Shown: positions 16,736 to 26,075, counted from the first letter of the stretch. The stretch is DNA of 64,000 bases from an uncultured Clostridium sp. (GCA_947644195.1 CANRZB010000002.1:98889-162888), one strand, 5' to 3'. Translations and numbers: made by a program. The notes: generated by a model not told the origin, from the sequence alone.

Positions 16736-17401
16736 ATGAGATTACGAAACATTCCCGGGGCGGACGAACAAATCCTCGCAGACCCCTACGCCATACAGAC
16801 AGACGGCACCGAAGGCACTGACTTTGCCGGATCCTGGGCATCCCGATATTTTCATAACGATCACCCCATTTTTTTGGAAATCGGCATGGGCAAAGGACAA
16901 TTCATTACCTCTCTGGCGCAAATACACCCGGAAATCAATTATATTGGCATTGAAAAATACTCCAGTGTATTGATCCGCGCTATAGAAAAACGCAAAACCC
17001 TGGATTTATCCAATCTATTTTTTCTACGGATGGACGCAGAGGATCTCACGGATTATTTTGCTGAAAAAGAAATCGACAGGATCTATTTGAATTTTTCAGA
17101 CCCATGGCCCAAAGATAGACATGCTAGACGACGTCTGACCTCACCACAATTCCTGGCGCGATACGATCAAATCTTGGCAACAAATGGACAGATCCAATTT
17201 AAGACAGACAATCGTCCACTGTTTGATTTCTCACTGGAATCCGCAGAAAACTGCGGCTGGACGAAAGACTTTGTCTCCTACGACCTGCATCAAAACGGAC
17301 CTGCCCCAGATAACATTATGACGGAATATGAAGAAAAATTTTATCAGTTGGGAAATCCTATCTGTAAATTGATCATGCACCACGAAAACAACGCTTTTTG
17401 A
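16736..17401 (+). CDS. trmB: tRNA (guanine-N7)-methyltransferase
   Basis: Uses S-adenosylmethionine to make m7G46 in tRNA variable loops. The 221-residue protein starts MRLRNIPGADE, carries the SAM-binding LEIGMGKGQF (about 43-52) and the TrmB signature NFSDPWPKDRHARRRL (about 119-134). An AGGAGG site lies 6 bases before the ATG. It is a lone plus-strand gene, divergent from the CAP-like cluster and converging on the AI-2E-type permease gene after 46 bases. Confidence 0.96.
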   Translation: MRLRNIPGADEQILADPYAIQTDGTEGTDFAGSWASRYFHNDHPIFLEIGMGKGQFITSLAQIHPEINYIGIEKYSSVLIRAIEKRKTLDLSNLFFLRMDAEDLTDYFAEKEIDRIYLNFSDPWPKDRHARRRLTSPQFLARYDQILATNGQIQFKTDNRPLFDFSLESAENCGWTKDFVSYDLHQNGPAPDNIMTEYEEKFYQLGNPICKLIMHHENNAF

Positions 17402-17447
17402 CTTCGCTAGATTCTTTACCGCTTGCATTGTTTCGTTTTCAGATGCC

Positions 17448-18668
17448 TCACGATTCTTTGCTAAATTCCTGCAACGCTTTGATATTCCGGTTTTTCAACC
17501 GATACTTGATTAATTTATTGAGAAGATATGCAACCACTGCGACCACTGGCACACCGATAAACATACCGATCACGCCAAAATAGGCGCCGCCTACTGTGAT
17601 CGCAAAAATTACCCAAATTGGATTGAGCCCGGTAGATTGGCCCAAAAGACGTGGTCCCAATACCAATCCGTCAAACTGCTGCAAAACCAGGATCATAATG
17701 GCAAAGATAATCGCATCCATCGGTTTGAGGCATAAATAGATCAACACACCGGGAATCGCCCCAATAAATGGGCCAAAATAAGGTATCATATTGGTAATCC
17801 CCACAATGACACTGAGTAGAACCGCATACGGCAGTCCAAGCACCGACATAATCATGCAGCAAAGACATCCAATAATTAGAGAATCTAGTGCCTTACTCAA
17901 TAGAAAAGCACTGAAAATCGAATTACATTCCTTACAGGTACGGCAAATCGCGTTTCCGCTTTGTTCGTTAAAAACCGCATAAACAAGGCGTTTCGCCTGT
18001 TCCCGAAAAAAATCTTCGCTGGCAATCATGTAGATGGATATCATCACTGCAAGCAATACATTGATTACCATTCGCACAACTGAAATAGACAGAGAATAGA
18101 TCATAACCAAACCGTTTCCCACAATATTCGTGCCAAAATTTACCAGGTCCGGCACCATATTCTTCAGTTTCTGCAAGAGAGTAGTCATATCCAATTCTGG
18201 ATAGCGATCCTCCAAACCCATGAGATACGTTGCCAGACGATCATAAATGGCGGGCACAGATGCCGTCAACTCGGTAATACTGTGCGTCAGCTGTGGAATA
18301 ATAAAATTGATGACTAAAATAATGCAGCCAATCACAAAAATATATGCCAAAAAGATGGAAGTGTAACGCACAATTTTGCGGTGCTTCCCATGCGCAAGCA
18401 AACGATCCACCGTTCGGTCAATGCCATCCACAATCGGTCGCAGAAAATAGGCAATCAACAATGCTGCCCAAAATGGGCTGAGTACAGAAAACCAATGCAT
18501 AATAAATGCTTTCGTTGCACTCCAATTGACAATCATCATGGCAATCGCTGTTCCACATACAATAACAATCAATGCATAGATACAAATCGTAGTATAGCGA
18601 TGATTTACCTGGAACCACTTCTGCTTATCCGTGATTTCCTCTTCCCGTTGTTTCTTATCCTGTTCCAT
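17448..18668 (-). CDS. AI-2E family transporter (PF01594-type permease)
   Basis: Polytopic membrane protein of about 406 residues. The family covers exporters or channels of uncertain substrate, such as TqsA and YdbI. It has two early helices (about 28-50 and 58-80), a long middle segment between helices, and the conserved late region PYAVLLSVIVGITNMIPYFGPFIGAIPG. ATG at 18668 has GAGGG 5 bases upstream; a GTG nine codons earlier is the alternative. The substrate cannot be inferred. It is followed closely by trmB in convergent orientation. Confidence 0.9.
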   Translation of the reverse strand: MEQDKKQREEEITDKQKWFQVNHRYTTICIYALIVIVCGTAIAMMIVNWSATKAFIMHWFSVLSPFWAALLIAYFLRPIVDGIDRTVDRLLAHGKHRKIVRYTSIFLAYIFVIGCIILVINFIIPQLTHSITELTASVPAIYDRLATYLMGLEDRYPELDMTTLLQKLKNMVPDLVNFGTNIVGNGLVMIYSLSISVVRMVINVLLAVMISIYMIASEDFFREQAKRLVYAVFNEQSGNAICRTCKECNSIFSAFLLSKALDSLIIGCLCCMIMSVLGLPYAVLLSVIVGITNMIPYFGPFIGAIPGVLIYLCLKPMDAIIFAIMILVLQQFDGLVLGPRLLGQSTGLNPIWVIFAITVGGAYFGVIGMFIGVPVVAVVAYLLNKLIKYRLKNRNIKALQEFSKES

Positions 18669-18707
18669 AGAATCCCTCACAGCCCTCCAGAACACAGGAG
18701 ACAGTCC

Positions 18708-18731
18708 GTTTTCTGTCCAAAGACAGAAAAC
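18708..18731 (-). terminator. Hairpin after the GH5 gene
   Basis: A perfect 10-bp stem GTTTTCTGTC/GACAGAAAAC with a 4-base loop lies 26 bases after the GH5 stop. No T-run follows, so it may be a processing or stability hairpin rather than an intrinsic terminator. Confidence 0.45.
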
Positions 18732-18756
18732 TTCTACCGCCCCGGCTCCGTTTTAA

Positions 18757-21741
18757 TTAGTTTACGGTTACTTTTATTTTTTTGCCAACGCCATTCTGCG
18801 CATATACATATATATTGCAAGATCCTTTCCCTACTGCTTTGACCCTGCCACCGGCAGAAACTACAGCAACTTTGCTATTCGATGATTCATAAGAGATCCC
18901 TCGATGTTTTGCAATCTTTGCTTTTTTAGGCGCTGCTACTATTTTTGCTTTAATCTTTACTTTTTTACCCTTCTTTAATTTAATTCTCGCCTTGTTTAGC
19001 TTTATCTTTTTTGCATTTCCTTTTTTGCTCCCCGCCGTCGCAGCATGAACTGTTTTGGCGATTGATACTGCCTTATCTCCTGAGATATCTGTCCGACATG
19101 CCACCACTACATATTTATAATAGGTGCCCTTCTTCAATTTCTTCTGCGTCCAACTTGTTCCTGATACCTTGGCTAATTTCTGCAGACGGTTTACATTGCC
19201 ACAGCGATTGCCATAGACAAGGTAATGATCCGCACCGGAAACCTTTTTCCACTTGAGGGTAATCGCATTTTTCGTCGTTTTTGAAGCTCTCAATGCCAGC
19301 TTGGCATAATGAGAACCCTTGATATCACGATCTGATTTCTGTGACAAAATTAATTGGTCCACCCGACTGTCCGTTCCACCCTGACTACCACTATCTCCCG
19401 GATTTTCACTTCCCCCCGGGTTGGTACTTGCTCCCGGCTGATTCGTACTTCCCGGATCACTGCTAGTTCCCGGTTGGTCGCTTCCGGGATCACTGCTGCT
19501 TCCCGGTTGATTCGTACTTCCCGGGTCACTGCTGCTTCCCGGCTGATTCGTATTCCCCGGGTCACTGCTAGTTCCCGGTTGATTTGTACTTCCCGGGTCA
19601 CTGCTGCTTCCCGGCCCATTCGTACTTCCCGGGTCACTGCTGCTTCCCGGCTGATTCGTACTTCCTGGGTCGCTACTGCTTCCTGGTCCATTCGTACTTC
19701 CCGGATCACTGCTAGTTCCCGGTTGATTCGTATTTCCCGGGTCACTACTGCTTCCCGGATTGCTTGTATTTCCTGGATCTTCTCCCTTACTGGTATCTAC
19801 CCCTAATTCTTTGTCCTGATGCGCACGATAGGTATTTACCAACCAGATTCCCGTCTTGGATAAATCGGATTCTAACCAGCCACTACGCCTGCTACAGCTT
19901 GGCAAGAGATAAGATGCCGATTCATTCTTATTACACAGGCTCCAGCAGGCATAACTGATATTATAACCGTCGAGAAGCTCAATCCATTTATCTGCATTTG
20001 CTGTGTCATAGCCACCATTCCCACTGGCATCACAAATTCCAAATTCCGTTACAAAAATCGGCGTCCCTGCTGCCGTTGCCGTTCTGACTTTATCCATTTT
20101 ATCATTATAATGGGAACCCGAATAGAAATGGAACGTGTATAGAATATTCTGAAATCCGTCATCTTTCAACGGTTTCTTTGCCACATCTTCCACATCCTGC
20201 GACCAGGTATTCGTCCCACAGATAACCAGTGCATTGCTTCCAGCATCCCGAATAATCCCTGCAATGTCCTTGCAGTAGGAATACAGATCGCCGCCGGACC
20301 CATTATACCATTCTACACCCGTAGGTTCATTACATATTTCAAATATCACATTATCGTAATCCCGGTACATTGCTGCATACTTCCGGAAAAATTCTTCTGC
20401 CTGCGCTTTCGTAGTGTGCGGATTTTCAGCATGGATATGCCAATCCACGAGGACATACATCCCTAATTCCTTTGCATATTTCACGCCTTCCTGGATCTTG
20501 GTATCTAACAAGCTACCGGCTCCCTCCGTATATCCGCCCTGCGTTACATAGCTGACCAGACGTACCATATTGACACCCCATTCGTCCCGCAGAGACTGAA
20601 AAGCATCCTTATTGACAAACGGTGTCATCTCGTTCCAATGCATCCCATGGGTACTTGCACCGCGCAGCTGATATGGTTTCCCATGCTGATCTACAATAAC
20701 CGGAGCCGTATAACCCTCAACCTGTTTTAATTGTAATTTTCCATGCTTTCCAAATGGCGTATCCTCATACTTGATCTCCTTCTTTTGCCCGGTCAGTGCA
20801 TAATTGGTCTTGTTTGATGAAGTATATTTCCCGTCATCTGCCAAAACTTCTGGCGTACCTAACGATGCCCCGCCCCCAAAACCAAATTTATCATCGGAGG
20901 AGTACTGATATGTACTATTTGCCGATACAGCCTCCGCATGGAAGACAATGATATATCCGTCCTTGTATTCTGCCGCACATTTCCCCCAGGACTGAAAACC
21001 AGTCGCAGTGCCAATGACAGGAATTCGGACCAAAAAGCCCTCCACCGCCTGCGCATTGCGATTTGTAATGGAAAGGTTATATTCCCCCCAATCCGGGTTG
21101 CCTCCCAGGGAATTAAGCTGGGCCGTTACCCCTTTTAGCTGTTCTGCGGTTGCGCTTTCGCCAGAACCACTGCCTGTTCCACCACCTGTTGATCCACCTA
21201 CACTTCCGTCCGTCACCAATTTAGCGGACTGAATTCGGTAGGAAACCTTCGTTCCCTCTGTACTTCCAGCAAAACGGATCCCCAGATTCCCCATGGTAGA
21301 TCCGCCATTCCAATCCATTCCAGAGAAATCATAGGTTAGCGTAATCTGCCGGTTGCTTACTACATCCTGTCCGTCCGACTGATTCCACGCCCAATTTCCA
21401 TCCTGGCCCGGCTGTGCAAACAGCATTACACTGGGAGTTGCCCCTTGAATATTGGAGATTGTCAGGGTTACCTCCATGGATTTCACACCATTCGATTCGA
21501 GGGCACTCTTGGTTCCTGCCACATCTGGAATTCCAAACATGACATCCTTGATAAAGTCATCTCCATATTGATTTTTCTCTAACAACGCATCATCAGCAGA
21601 AGTCTGGTCTGTCGATAATATTACCTCTCCTGCCTGGGCCTTCCCTACATTTCCCGGCAAGGACACACTCGCCAGTACCATAGCCAATACAACAATCCAT
21701 GCCAACAGTCCCTGACGCAATCTTTTCTGAGTTTTTCCCAT
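18757..21741 (-). CDS. Modular secreted endoglucanase, glycoside hydrolase family 5
   Basis: Cuts beta-1,4-glucan chains outside the cell. Order: signal peptide (about 1-38), two beta-rich carbohydrate-binding-like regions (about 50-178 and 200-300), GH5 catalytic domain (about 330-655), Pro/Gly/Ser repeat linker (about 660-800), Fn3-like domain (about 818-905) and C-terminal lysine-rich Ig-like (Big2-type) domain to 994. Acid/base Glu is in EICNEP (about 472) and the nucleophile Glu in VTEFG (about 566); both are intact. Sequence around LRGASTHGMHWN suggests subfamily 2. AAGGAG lies 7 bases before the ATG. The C-terminal lysine-rich domain resembles those of the nearby CAP-like proteins and may hold the enzyme at the cell surface. 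No sortase motif or dockerin was seen. Confidence 0.93.
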   Translation of the reverse strand: MGKTQKRLRQGLLAWIVVLAMVLASVSLPGNVGKAQAGEVILSTDQTSADDALLEKNQYGDDFIKDVMFGIPDVAGTKSALESNGVKSMEVTLTISNIQGATPSVMLFAQPGQDGNWAWNQSDGQDVVSNRQITLTYDFSGMDWNGGSTMGNLGIRFAGSTEGTKVSYRIQSAKLVTDGSVGGSTGGGTGSGSGESATAEQLKGVTAQLNSLGGNPDWGEYNLSITNRNAQAVEGFLVRIPVIGTATGFQSWGKCAAEYKDGYIIVFHAEAVSANSTYQYSSDDKFGFGGGASLGTPEVLADDGKYTSSNKTNYALTGQKKEIKYEDTPFGKHGKLQLKQVEGYTAPVIVDQHGKPYQLRGASTHGMHWNEMTPFVNKDAFQSLRDEWGVNMVRLVSYVTQGGYTEGAGSLLDTKIQEGVKYAKELGMYVLVDWHIHAENPHTTKAQAEEFFRKYAAMYRDYDNVIFEICNEPTGVEWYNGSGGDLYSYCKDIAGIIRDAGSNALVICGTNTWSQDVEDVAKKPLKDDGFQNILYTFHFYSGSHYNDKMDKVRTATAAGTPIFVTEFGICDASGNGGYDTANADKWIELLDGYNISYACWSLCNKNESASYLLPSCSRRSGWLESDLSKTGIWLVNTYRAHQDKELGVDTSKGEDPGNTSNPGSSSDPGNTNQPGTSSDPGSTNGPGSSSDPGSTNQPGSSSDPGSTNGPGSSSDPGSTNQPGTSSDPGNTNQPGSSSDPGSTNQPGSSSDPGSDQPGTSSDPGSTNQPGASTNPGGSENPGDSGSQGGTDSRVDQLILSQKSDRDIKGSHYAKLALRASKTTKNAITLKWKKVSGADHYLVYGNRCGNVNRLQKLAKVSGTSWTQKKLKKGTYYKYVVVACRTDISGDKAVSIAKTVHAATAGSKKGNAKKIKLNKARIKLKKGKKVKIKAKIVAAPKKAKIAKHRGISYESSNSKVAVVSAGGRVKAVGKGSCNIYVYAQNGVGKKIKVTVN
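19390..19790. repeat. In-gene repeat encoding the GH5 Pro-Gly linker
   Basis: Imperfect 33-bp units encode SSDPGSTNQPG-type blocks, over ten copies. Synonymous changes between copies show age. The plus strand gives a spurious open frame across it. Confidence 0.85.
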
Positions 21742-21826
21742 ACATCTTCTCCTTTTTCACTTTGCAGTAAACAGTACCGTACACACCCCACTGCCTGATT
21801 TCCTTCCCAATCATCATACTCTCTTC

Positions 21827-21856
21827 AGTATAACACACTACTTGTTTTTTTGTGAA
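21827..21856 (-). promoter_or_regulatory. Promoter of the GH5 gene
   Basis: TTCACA (21851-21856), 18-base spacer and TATACT (21827-21832) on the minus strand, back to back with the tRNA promoter. Confidence 0.6.
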
Positions 21857-21871
21857 TTTTTTTCATTCTGC

Positions 21872-21900
21872 TTGCATTGTGGAATTCTTTGCAGTATAAT
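21872..21900 (+). promoter_or_regulatory. Promoter of tRNA-Gly
   Basis: TTGCAT (21872-21877), 17-base spacer and consensus TATAAT (21895-21900), about 46 bases before the tRNA. Confidence 0.8.
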
Positions 21901-21946
21901 GTCTCTTGCATGGCAAAGGATTTCTTGGTGGAATTCATTGCGTGAT

Positions 21947-22017
21947 GCAGGATTAGTACATCGGTAGTATATCAGCTTCCCAAGCTGAGGAGGCGGGTTC
22001 GACTCCCGTATCCTGCT
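21947..22017 (+). tRNA. tRNA-Gly (anticodon CCC)
   Basis: All arms fold. The acceptor is GCAGGAT/ATCCTGC with discriminator T. The D stem is GTAC/GTAT, the anticodon stem is TCAGC/GCTGA around loop TTCCCAA, and the T arm is GCGGG-TTCGACT-CCCGT. The variable loop has four bases. The 3' CCA is not encoded. It is a single tRNA, not part of an array. Confidence 0.96.
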
Positions 22018-22191
22018 TGTACAATATCCACGAAATCACAATAGAAACATCATAAGATTTCAAAGGATATGATATATTGGGATTTCATTCCTGACAGGAT
22101 AAACTCGTAAGATCTGAGAATGTGGATTTTGCGAGTTTTGTAGATTCAAACGTTTCTTACGACAAATTATAATTCGAAATGGAGGATTGTT

Positions 22192-22473
22192 ATGGCAGGA
22201 TTTTTTGACAAAGTAGGTGCAGCAATTAATAATGCAGCAAATGACATTACAGATAAGGCAAAAGAAGTATCAGAAGTGACTGCATTAAAAGGACAGTTGC
22301 GGAGCCAGGAAAAAATCATGGAAAATATGTATCTGGAAATCGGCAAAGGATATTACGAAGCGCATAAATCTGATGCGGAAGATCCATTTGCAGCTCAAAT
22401 TCAGAATATTACAACTGCGAAACAAACTGTAGAACGAATCCAAGATGATATTGATATCATTAAAGAAAAATAA
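22192..22473 (+). CDS. Small coiled-coil protein of unknown function
   Basis: A 93-residue soluble protein. It starts MAGFFDKVGAAINNAANDITDKAKE and is almost entirely helical, with heptad-like hydrophobic spacing to the end (VERIQDDIDIIKEK). No Cys, no signal peptide, no membrane segment. Similar short helical proteins occur widely in Clostridia, sometimes as the N-terminal half of zinc-ribbon proteins; I do not recognise a function. GGAGG lies 6 bases before the ATG and a strong terminator follows, so it is a monocistronic, probably genuine gene. Confidence 0.8.
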   Translation: MAGFFDKVGAAINNAANDITDKAKEVSEVTALKGQLRSQEKIMENMYLEIGKGYYEAHKSDAEDPFAAQIQNITTAKQTVERIQDDIDIIKEK

Positions 22474-22489
22474 TGTTCTTGAAAACAAC

Positions 22490-22544
22490 CAAAACCGCAC
22501 AGGTGATCAACATGTCATTATGACAGATTGCATGTGCGGTTTTG
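22490..22544 (+). terminator. Terminator of the small coiled-coil gene
   Basis: A perfect 12-bp stem CAAAACCGCACA/TGTGCGGTTTTG encloses a 31-base loop and ends in a T-rich arm, 17 bases after the stop. Confidence 0.75.
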
Positions 22545-22623
22545 ATTTGAGTGAAGTATTAAGGAATGTCCAAAAATAATACTTCTTCATTAGCCTCTTG
22601 TGATGCAGATCAGTAAAAAATTT

Positions 22624-22839
22624 CTAATTTCTTTTAATGCCATCCATTTTATGACGGCCTCTGTTATCTATTAACCCAGCTTCCCCAGCGATTCTATATT
22701 TCCTTACCCAGGAATAGACTTGGCTATAGGACACATCAAACTTTACTGCCGTATCCTTATAATTACGGTTATGGTTTATGCAGTAACTGACAATCTCCCT
22801 GCGTTCCTCAAACGTTGTTCTTTTTCGTGCTTCAGCCAT
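22624..22839 (-). pseudogene. IS3/IS150-type transposase OrfA remnant (helix-turn-helix)
   Basis: A 71-residue frame matches the start of IS3-family OrfA: basic N-terminus, a helix-turn-helix with TTFEERREIVSYCI and VSYSQVYSWVRKYRIAGEAGL, then RGRHK. It stops shortly after, where normal OrfA continues for tens of residues. No OrfB or terminal inverted repeats were found in the flanks, so this is an orphan relic. The start at 22839 has GGGAGG 5 bases upstream and remains translatable. It could survive as a small DNA-binding protein, but that is speculation. Confidence 0.7.
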
Positions 22840-23001
22840 ATAAACCTCCCGTTTTAGTTTCATAATCTATAAGTTCTATCTTGGTATAATACTTGAAAAT
22901 TCACCTTCTGTAAACTTCCGTTCCAAAGATATCATATCATAGTTACTAAAACTTGTACACTATATTCTACACTCTCAATGACAAAACATAGTAAATACGG
23001 A

Positions 23002-24876
23002 TTACACTTTTTTCTTTTTCACCGTTTTCTTGGCTGTCGATTTCTTCTTTGCAGAAGTTGGCTGTTTCGTCTTCTTCGACGTTGCCGTTTTCTTGACCGA
23101 AGAAGGCTTCTTTGCCGTTGTTTTCTTCTTCGCAGAAGTTGGTTGTTTCGCCTTCTTTGACGTTGCCGTTTTCTTGGCTGAAGATGTTTTTTTCGCCGTC
23201 GTTTTCTTCTTTGCAGAAGTTGGTTGTTTCGTCTTCTTTGTTGCCGTCTTTTTCGTGGCAGCAGATGACTTTTTCGTCGATTTCTTTTTCGTGGCAGCAG
23301 ATGATTGCTTCTTATTTTCGCTTGTTTTCTTCTGATCTGCCGTACCCTTTTTTGCCGTCGACTTCTTTTTCACAGCCGACTTCTTTTTCGGCTTCTTTTT
23401 CGTATCTTTAATTTTAACTTTTTTTACTTTAGAGAACTTTCCATAGACATTCTTCCCTTTCGAATCCCTGCTATAGCAGCACACCTTAAAATAATAAGTC
23501 TTTCCCGGCTTCAAACCACGAATCGTCAGAGAAGTCTTTTTTGTCAACTTCTTTTTTATCTTTTTATGTAATCCCTTGGTTGTCCCATACACAAGCTGAT
23601 AACCTTTCACACCCGTCATCTTATTCCATTTTACCACTGCCTGTTTTTTCTTCTTGCTCTTTAGTTTGGTGATACTGGTACTTTTCGGGGAAACACGCTC
23701 CCATTTCGCATGAAGGTCAAGGTTTCGCTGAAGCGACCCCTGGATACTATATATCCTGGTTCGATATGTGGTATCCGTATACCATCCATAAAAGAGATAT
23801 TTGGAACGGGTTGGCTTTTTCAGACGGAAACTAGACGTCGTGGATATATAGGAAGACGGATTCCCTCTGTCATTCTTACCACCATGCAGATGATAAATAA
23901 TACGGTAAGTCGTCGTAGTCTGTGCTACCTGTAGCAAGATCTTTCTTCCACTCTGATTGGAAGAAAATCGAAAATAATACCGTCTGCCCGGATCCGAGGC
24001 AAAAGCAAGATCAACGGCTTGTCCCTCTAATGTACCACTGTATTGTGCTAATTTTCGTCTATTTTGGTCATAAACTTCAAAAGAACCACCGCTGCCAACC
24101 ACCGATTGAATCCTCAAGCGATAGGAAGACACGGCTGGCGACGCACAAAAAGTTAACACGTCCACATCTCCGGCAATCTCCGTCTCAATCGCATAGTCCC
24201 TGTTAAAATATAGATCGCCTGCCTCCGAAAAGTCATTTCCATAATCATCTATAATATCAGAATACAATAGTTTACCCGCTGAACCGGCATCCCCACAGAC
24301 AAGTAAGTAATAAGAAGTATAATCCGACAATGTCTTTCGCAAAATATTCGATCCTCCCAGACCCGTCACAGACCCCATCGGCTGCAATGACGCATCTAAG
24401 AGCCAGGCATCAAATCCCTTTGACGCCTCTGTGATAATTCGGAATTGTTGACAGTTGCCCTCCATCTTAGATGTTCGGAAAGAAAATAATTTCGGGGTCT
24501 TTTGCGCATCCATTTCAAATGAATTGCTTAACCCCAGAATCAAGTCTACCGCCGTTCCAGAAGCAACTAGGCCAGCTCCCGTGGCAACCGCTCCGGCGCC
24601 CGACGCAATAATTCCAAATCCATCCCCCAGCTCTTTATCAATTACAAAATAGGCAGACCCATAAGTTTCAATCCGAACCTCTTTTCCATCAATGACAATA
24701 CCTGCTTGGGTCGCTGTCTGCGAATCCGGTAGATAATTAACCGCCGCCCGTGCCAACCGATGCTGTACTGCTGCAGAGGCTTCCCTGATTTCAAAGGGCT
24801 CTATGAGACTAAATAACATTGCATATAATAAAATATATCCTATCAGACGCTTTGTCCGCCCAACTCCTGCTTTCAT
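23002..24876 (-). CDS. Secreted protein with InlB-type repeat, Fn3 domain and histone-H1-like lysine tail
   Basis: Exported protein of unknown function. Order: signal peptide (about 1-36), a beta-rich N-terminal region with PPC-like stretches (about 60-345), a Listeria-Bacteroides (InlB B-type) repeat (about 350-415, HGGKNDRGNPSSY and FYGWYTDTTYRTRIY), an Fn3 domain (about 420-515) and a C-terminal tail of about 110 residues made of Lys, Ala, Thr and Ser. The tail has imperfect repeats of the SAKKKTTAKKTSSAKKTATSKK kind and resembles histone H1 tails. Such a polycationic end should bind anionic polymers (teichoic acids, DNA). It lies 8 bases after the TPR/DUF6273 gene and is probably cotranscribed. 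Confidence 0.8.
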   Translation of the reverse strand: MKAGVGRTKRLIGYILLYAMLFSLIEPFEIREASAAVQHRLARAAVNYLPDSQTATQAGIVIDGKEVRIETYGSAYFVIDKELGDGFGIIASGAGAVATGAGLVASGTAVDLILGLSNSFEMDAQKTPKLFSFRTSKMEGNCQQFRIITEASKGFDAWLLDASLQPMGSVTGLGGSNILRKTLSDYTSYYLLVCGDAGSAGKLLYSDIIDDYGNDFSEAGDLYFNRDYAIETEIAGDVDVLTFCASPAVSSYRLRIQSVVGSGGSFEVYDQNRRKLAQYSGTLEGQAVDLAFASDPGRRYYFRFSSNQSGRKILLQVAQTTTTYRIIYHLHGGKNDRGNPSSYISTTSSFRLKKPTRSKYLFYGWYTDTTYRTRIYSIQGSLQRNLDLHAKWERVSPKSTSITKLKSKKKKQAVVKWNKMTGVKGYQLVYGTTKGLHKKIKKKLTKKTSLTIRGLKPGKTYYFKVCCYSRDSKGKNVYGKFSKVKKVKIKDTKKKPKKKSAVKKKSTAKKGTADQKKTSENKKQSSAATKKKSTKKSSAATKKTATKKTKQPTSAKKKTTAKKTSSAKKTATSKKAKQPTSAKKKTTAKKPSSVKKTATSKKTKQPTSAKKKSTAKKTVKKKKV

Positions 24877-24884
24877 GATCTATT

Positions 24885-26075
24885 CTACCTTTCTCTGGTT
24901 CCCTCAGCCGTCGTTATCCACATAGCCGGTCTTACCCCGGTCTTTTTAGTATCCGAGGGAATCGCCAACACTTCATCCCCAACGATACATTTTACATGGT
25001 TACGTTGTATTGCAGCGTCACGCAGCCACCAACGGTTTTCAATTTCGGGAATCAGATCTTTATATTTTCGATACTCTTTTTCCGCCAAAACAAAAGCTTT
25101 TTCTACGCTATCCGAAGCTGCTTCCTCTAAAGGCAGAACCATGTCCCGCTCCTGACCCGAATAAGTTTCCCCCAGAAAAGAAGTATCCAGCCATTGTTTC
25201 AGTGTGGAATCTTCCCAATCTGCACCGCCGTTTTTATCAAATTTTTTGAACTGGGGAGCACTGGCAGCCAGCAATAGCACCTTGTCGTTCCGCTGCTCCA
25301 AAACAATCCAGTTTCTTCCTCCAAAAGATACCTTGTCTCCATCCTCCGCCTGCTGTAACAGCTTCTTCTCCAACGCTGCCGTTTTTTCTGCCGCATCCAG
25401 ACGGTTCCAGGCCATCCGGTACAATTTCATTGCTTTTTTGTCCTGGCCTTTGTTTTCTGCCTGTTCTGCCAATTTATAGTAGCAGTCTCTTTGCAGCTTT
25501 CCCACTCCCGGTATATTAGCCCCCTCCGAATAGCAATTTAATGCGGCGCGGTATTCTCCACGATAACGGTGCACGACCCCTTTTGCAACTGGGTATAACG
25601 GGGTTTGTGACAAAGCAGCCGCAACCAGCACCAAAATCAAAAAGGCAAGGCCTCTCCGCTTATAAATTGCAAGAGTTTCCAAATGCCGGATTTTTTCTTT
25701 ACATTCCCGGATCTCCTGTTTGGCCTTGGACTGATATGGCTCATATGCCCGCAGCCTGCGGAATTCCTCAATGGCATCAACATATCCACTTTTGGTCACA
25801 GCCTCTTCTTTCTTTCGTAGTGCTCGCTCATACGTGTCCCGGCAGCCTTTTTCTTCCGCCTCATCCGCACGCTCCAAACAATCTGCCCGGAACTGTTTTG
25901 CCTCTTTATAATCTCCCAGGCGTTCAAAACGTTCGGCTGCATCGCGCAGGGCATCCACTTCCCGCTCAAAGCGTTCCAGGCAGTCTACCGCATTCATCAA
26001 ATCCACTGCTGATGTATAGATAGTTTCCTCCTTGGAGGGTTTCTCCTGAAATATTTCTTCTTTTTTTAATGCCAT
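24885..26075 (-). CDS. TPR-like membrane protein with C-terminal DUF6273 domain
   Basis: 396 residues. The N-terminal helical half has repeated pairs typical of TPR-like scaffolds (AAERFERLGDYKEAKQFRADCLERA). A single transmembrane segment follows (about 141-160). Another helical repeat pair (YKLAEQAENKGQDKKAMKLYRMAW) precedes a C-terminal DUF6273 domain (about 245-390), recognised from FGGRNWIVLEQRNDKVLLLA, W-DSTLKQWLD and the final GVRPAMWI. DUF6273 domains are common in Lachnospiraceae and have unknown function. The helical N-terminus before the membrane would be cytoplasmic and the DUF6273 part outside. It is the first gene of a pair with the lysine-tail protein. Confidence 0.8.
   Translation of the reverse strand: MALKKEEIFQEKPSKEETIYTSAVDLMNAVDCLERFEREVDALRDAAERFERLGDYKEAKQFRADCLERADEAEEKGCRDTYERALRKKEEAVTKSGYVDAIEEFRRLRAYEPYQSKAKQEIRECKEKIRHLETLAIYKRRGLAFLILVLVAAALSQTPLYPVAKGVVHRYRGEYRAALNCYSEGANIPGVGKLQRDCYYKLAEQAENKGQDKKAMKLYRMAWNRLDAAEKTAALEKKLLQQAEDGDKVSFGGRNWIVLEQRNDKVLLLAASAPQFKKFDKNGGADWEDSTLKQWLDTSFLGETYSGQERDMVLPLEEAASDSVEKAFVLAEKEYRKYKDLIPEIENRWWLRDAAIQRNHVKCIVGDEVLAIPSDTKKTGVRPAMWITTAEGTRER

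Noticed and set aside
19354..19806. Plus-strand Ser/Arg/Thr repeat frame opposite the GH5 linker, and a CRISPR-like look of the repeats
   Set aside because: The repeats are in-frame protein linker repeats without unique spacers of constant size; no cas genes are near.
22101..22141. Possible tRNA-Gly terminator (AAACTCG/CGAGTTT)
   Set aside because: The loop is long, the stem short and the T-run weak, so it was not listed as a feature.
21947..22863. tRNA-Gly as an integration site for a mobile island
   Set aside because: No repeated copy of the tRNA 3' end and no integrase were found downstream; only a short IS3-type relic lies nearby.
23030..23335. Plus-strand Phe/Val-rich frame resembling a membrane protein
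   Set aside because: It is the complement of the lysine-rich tail; poly-Lys codons read as Phe on the other strand.
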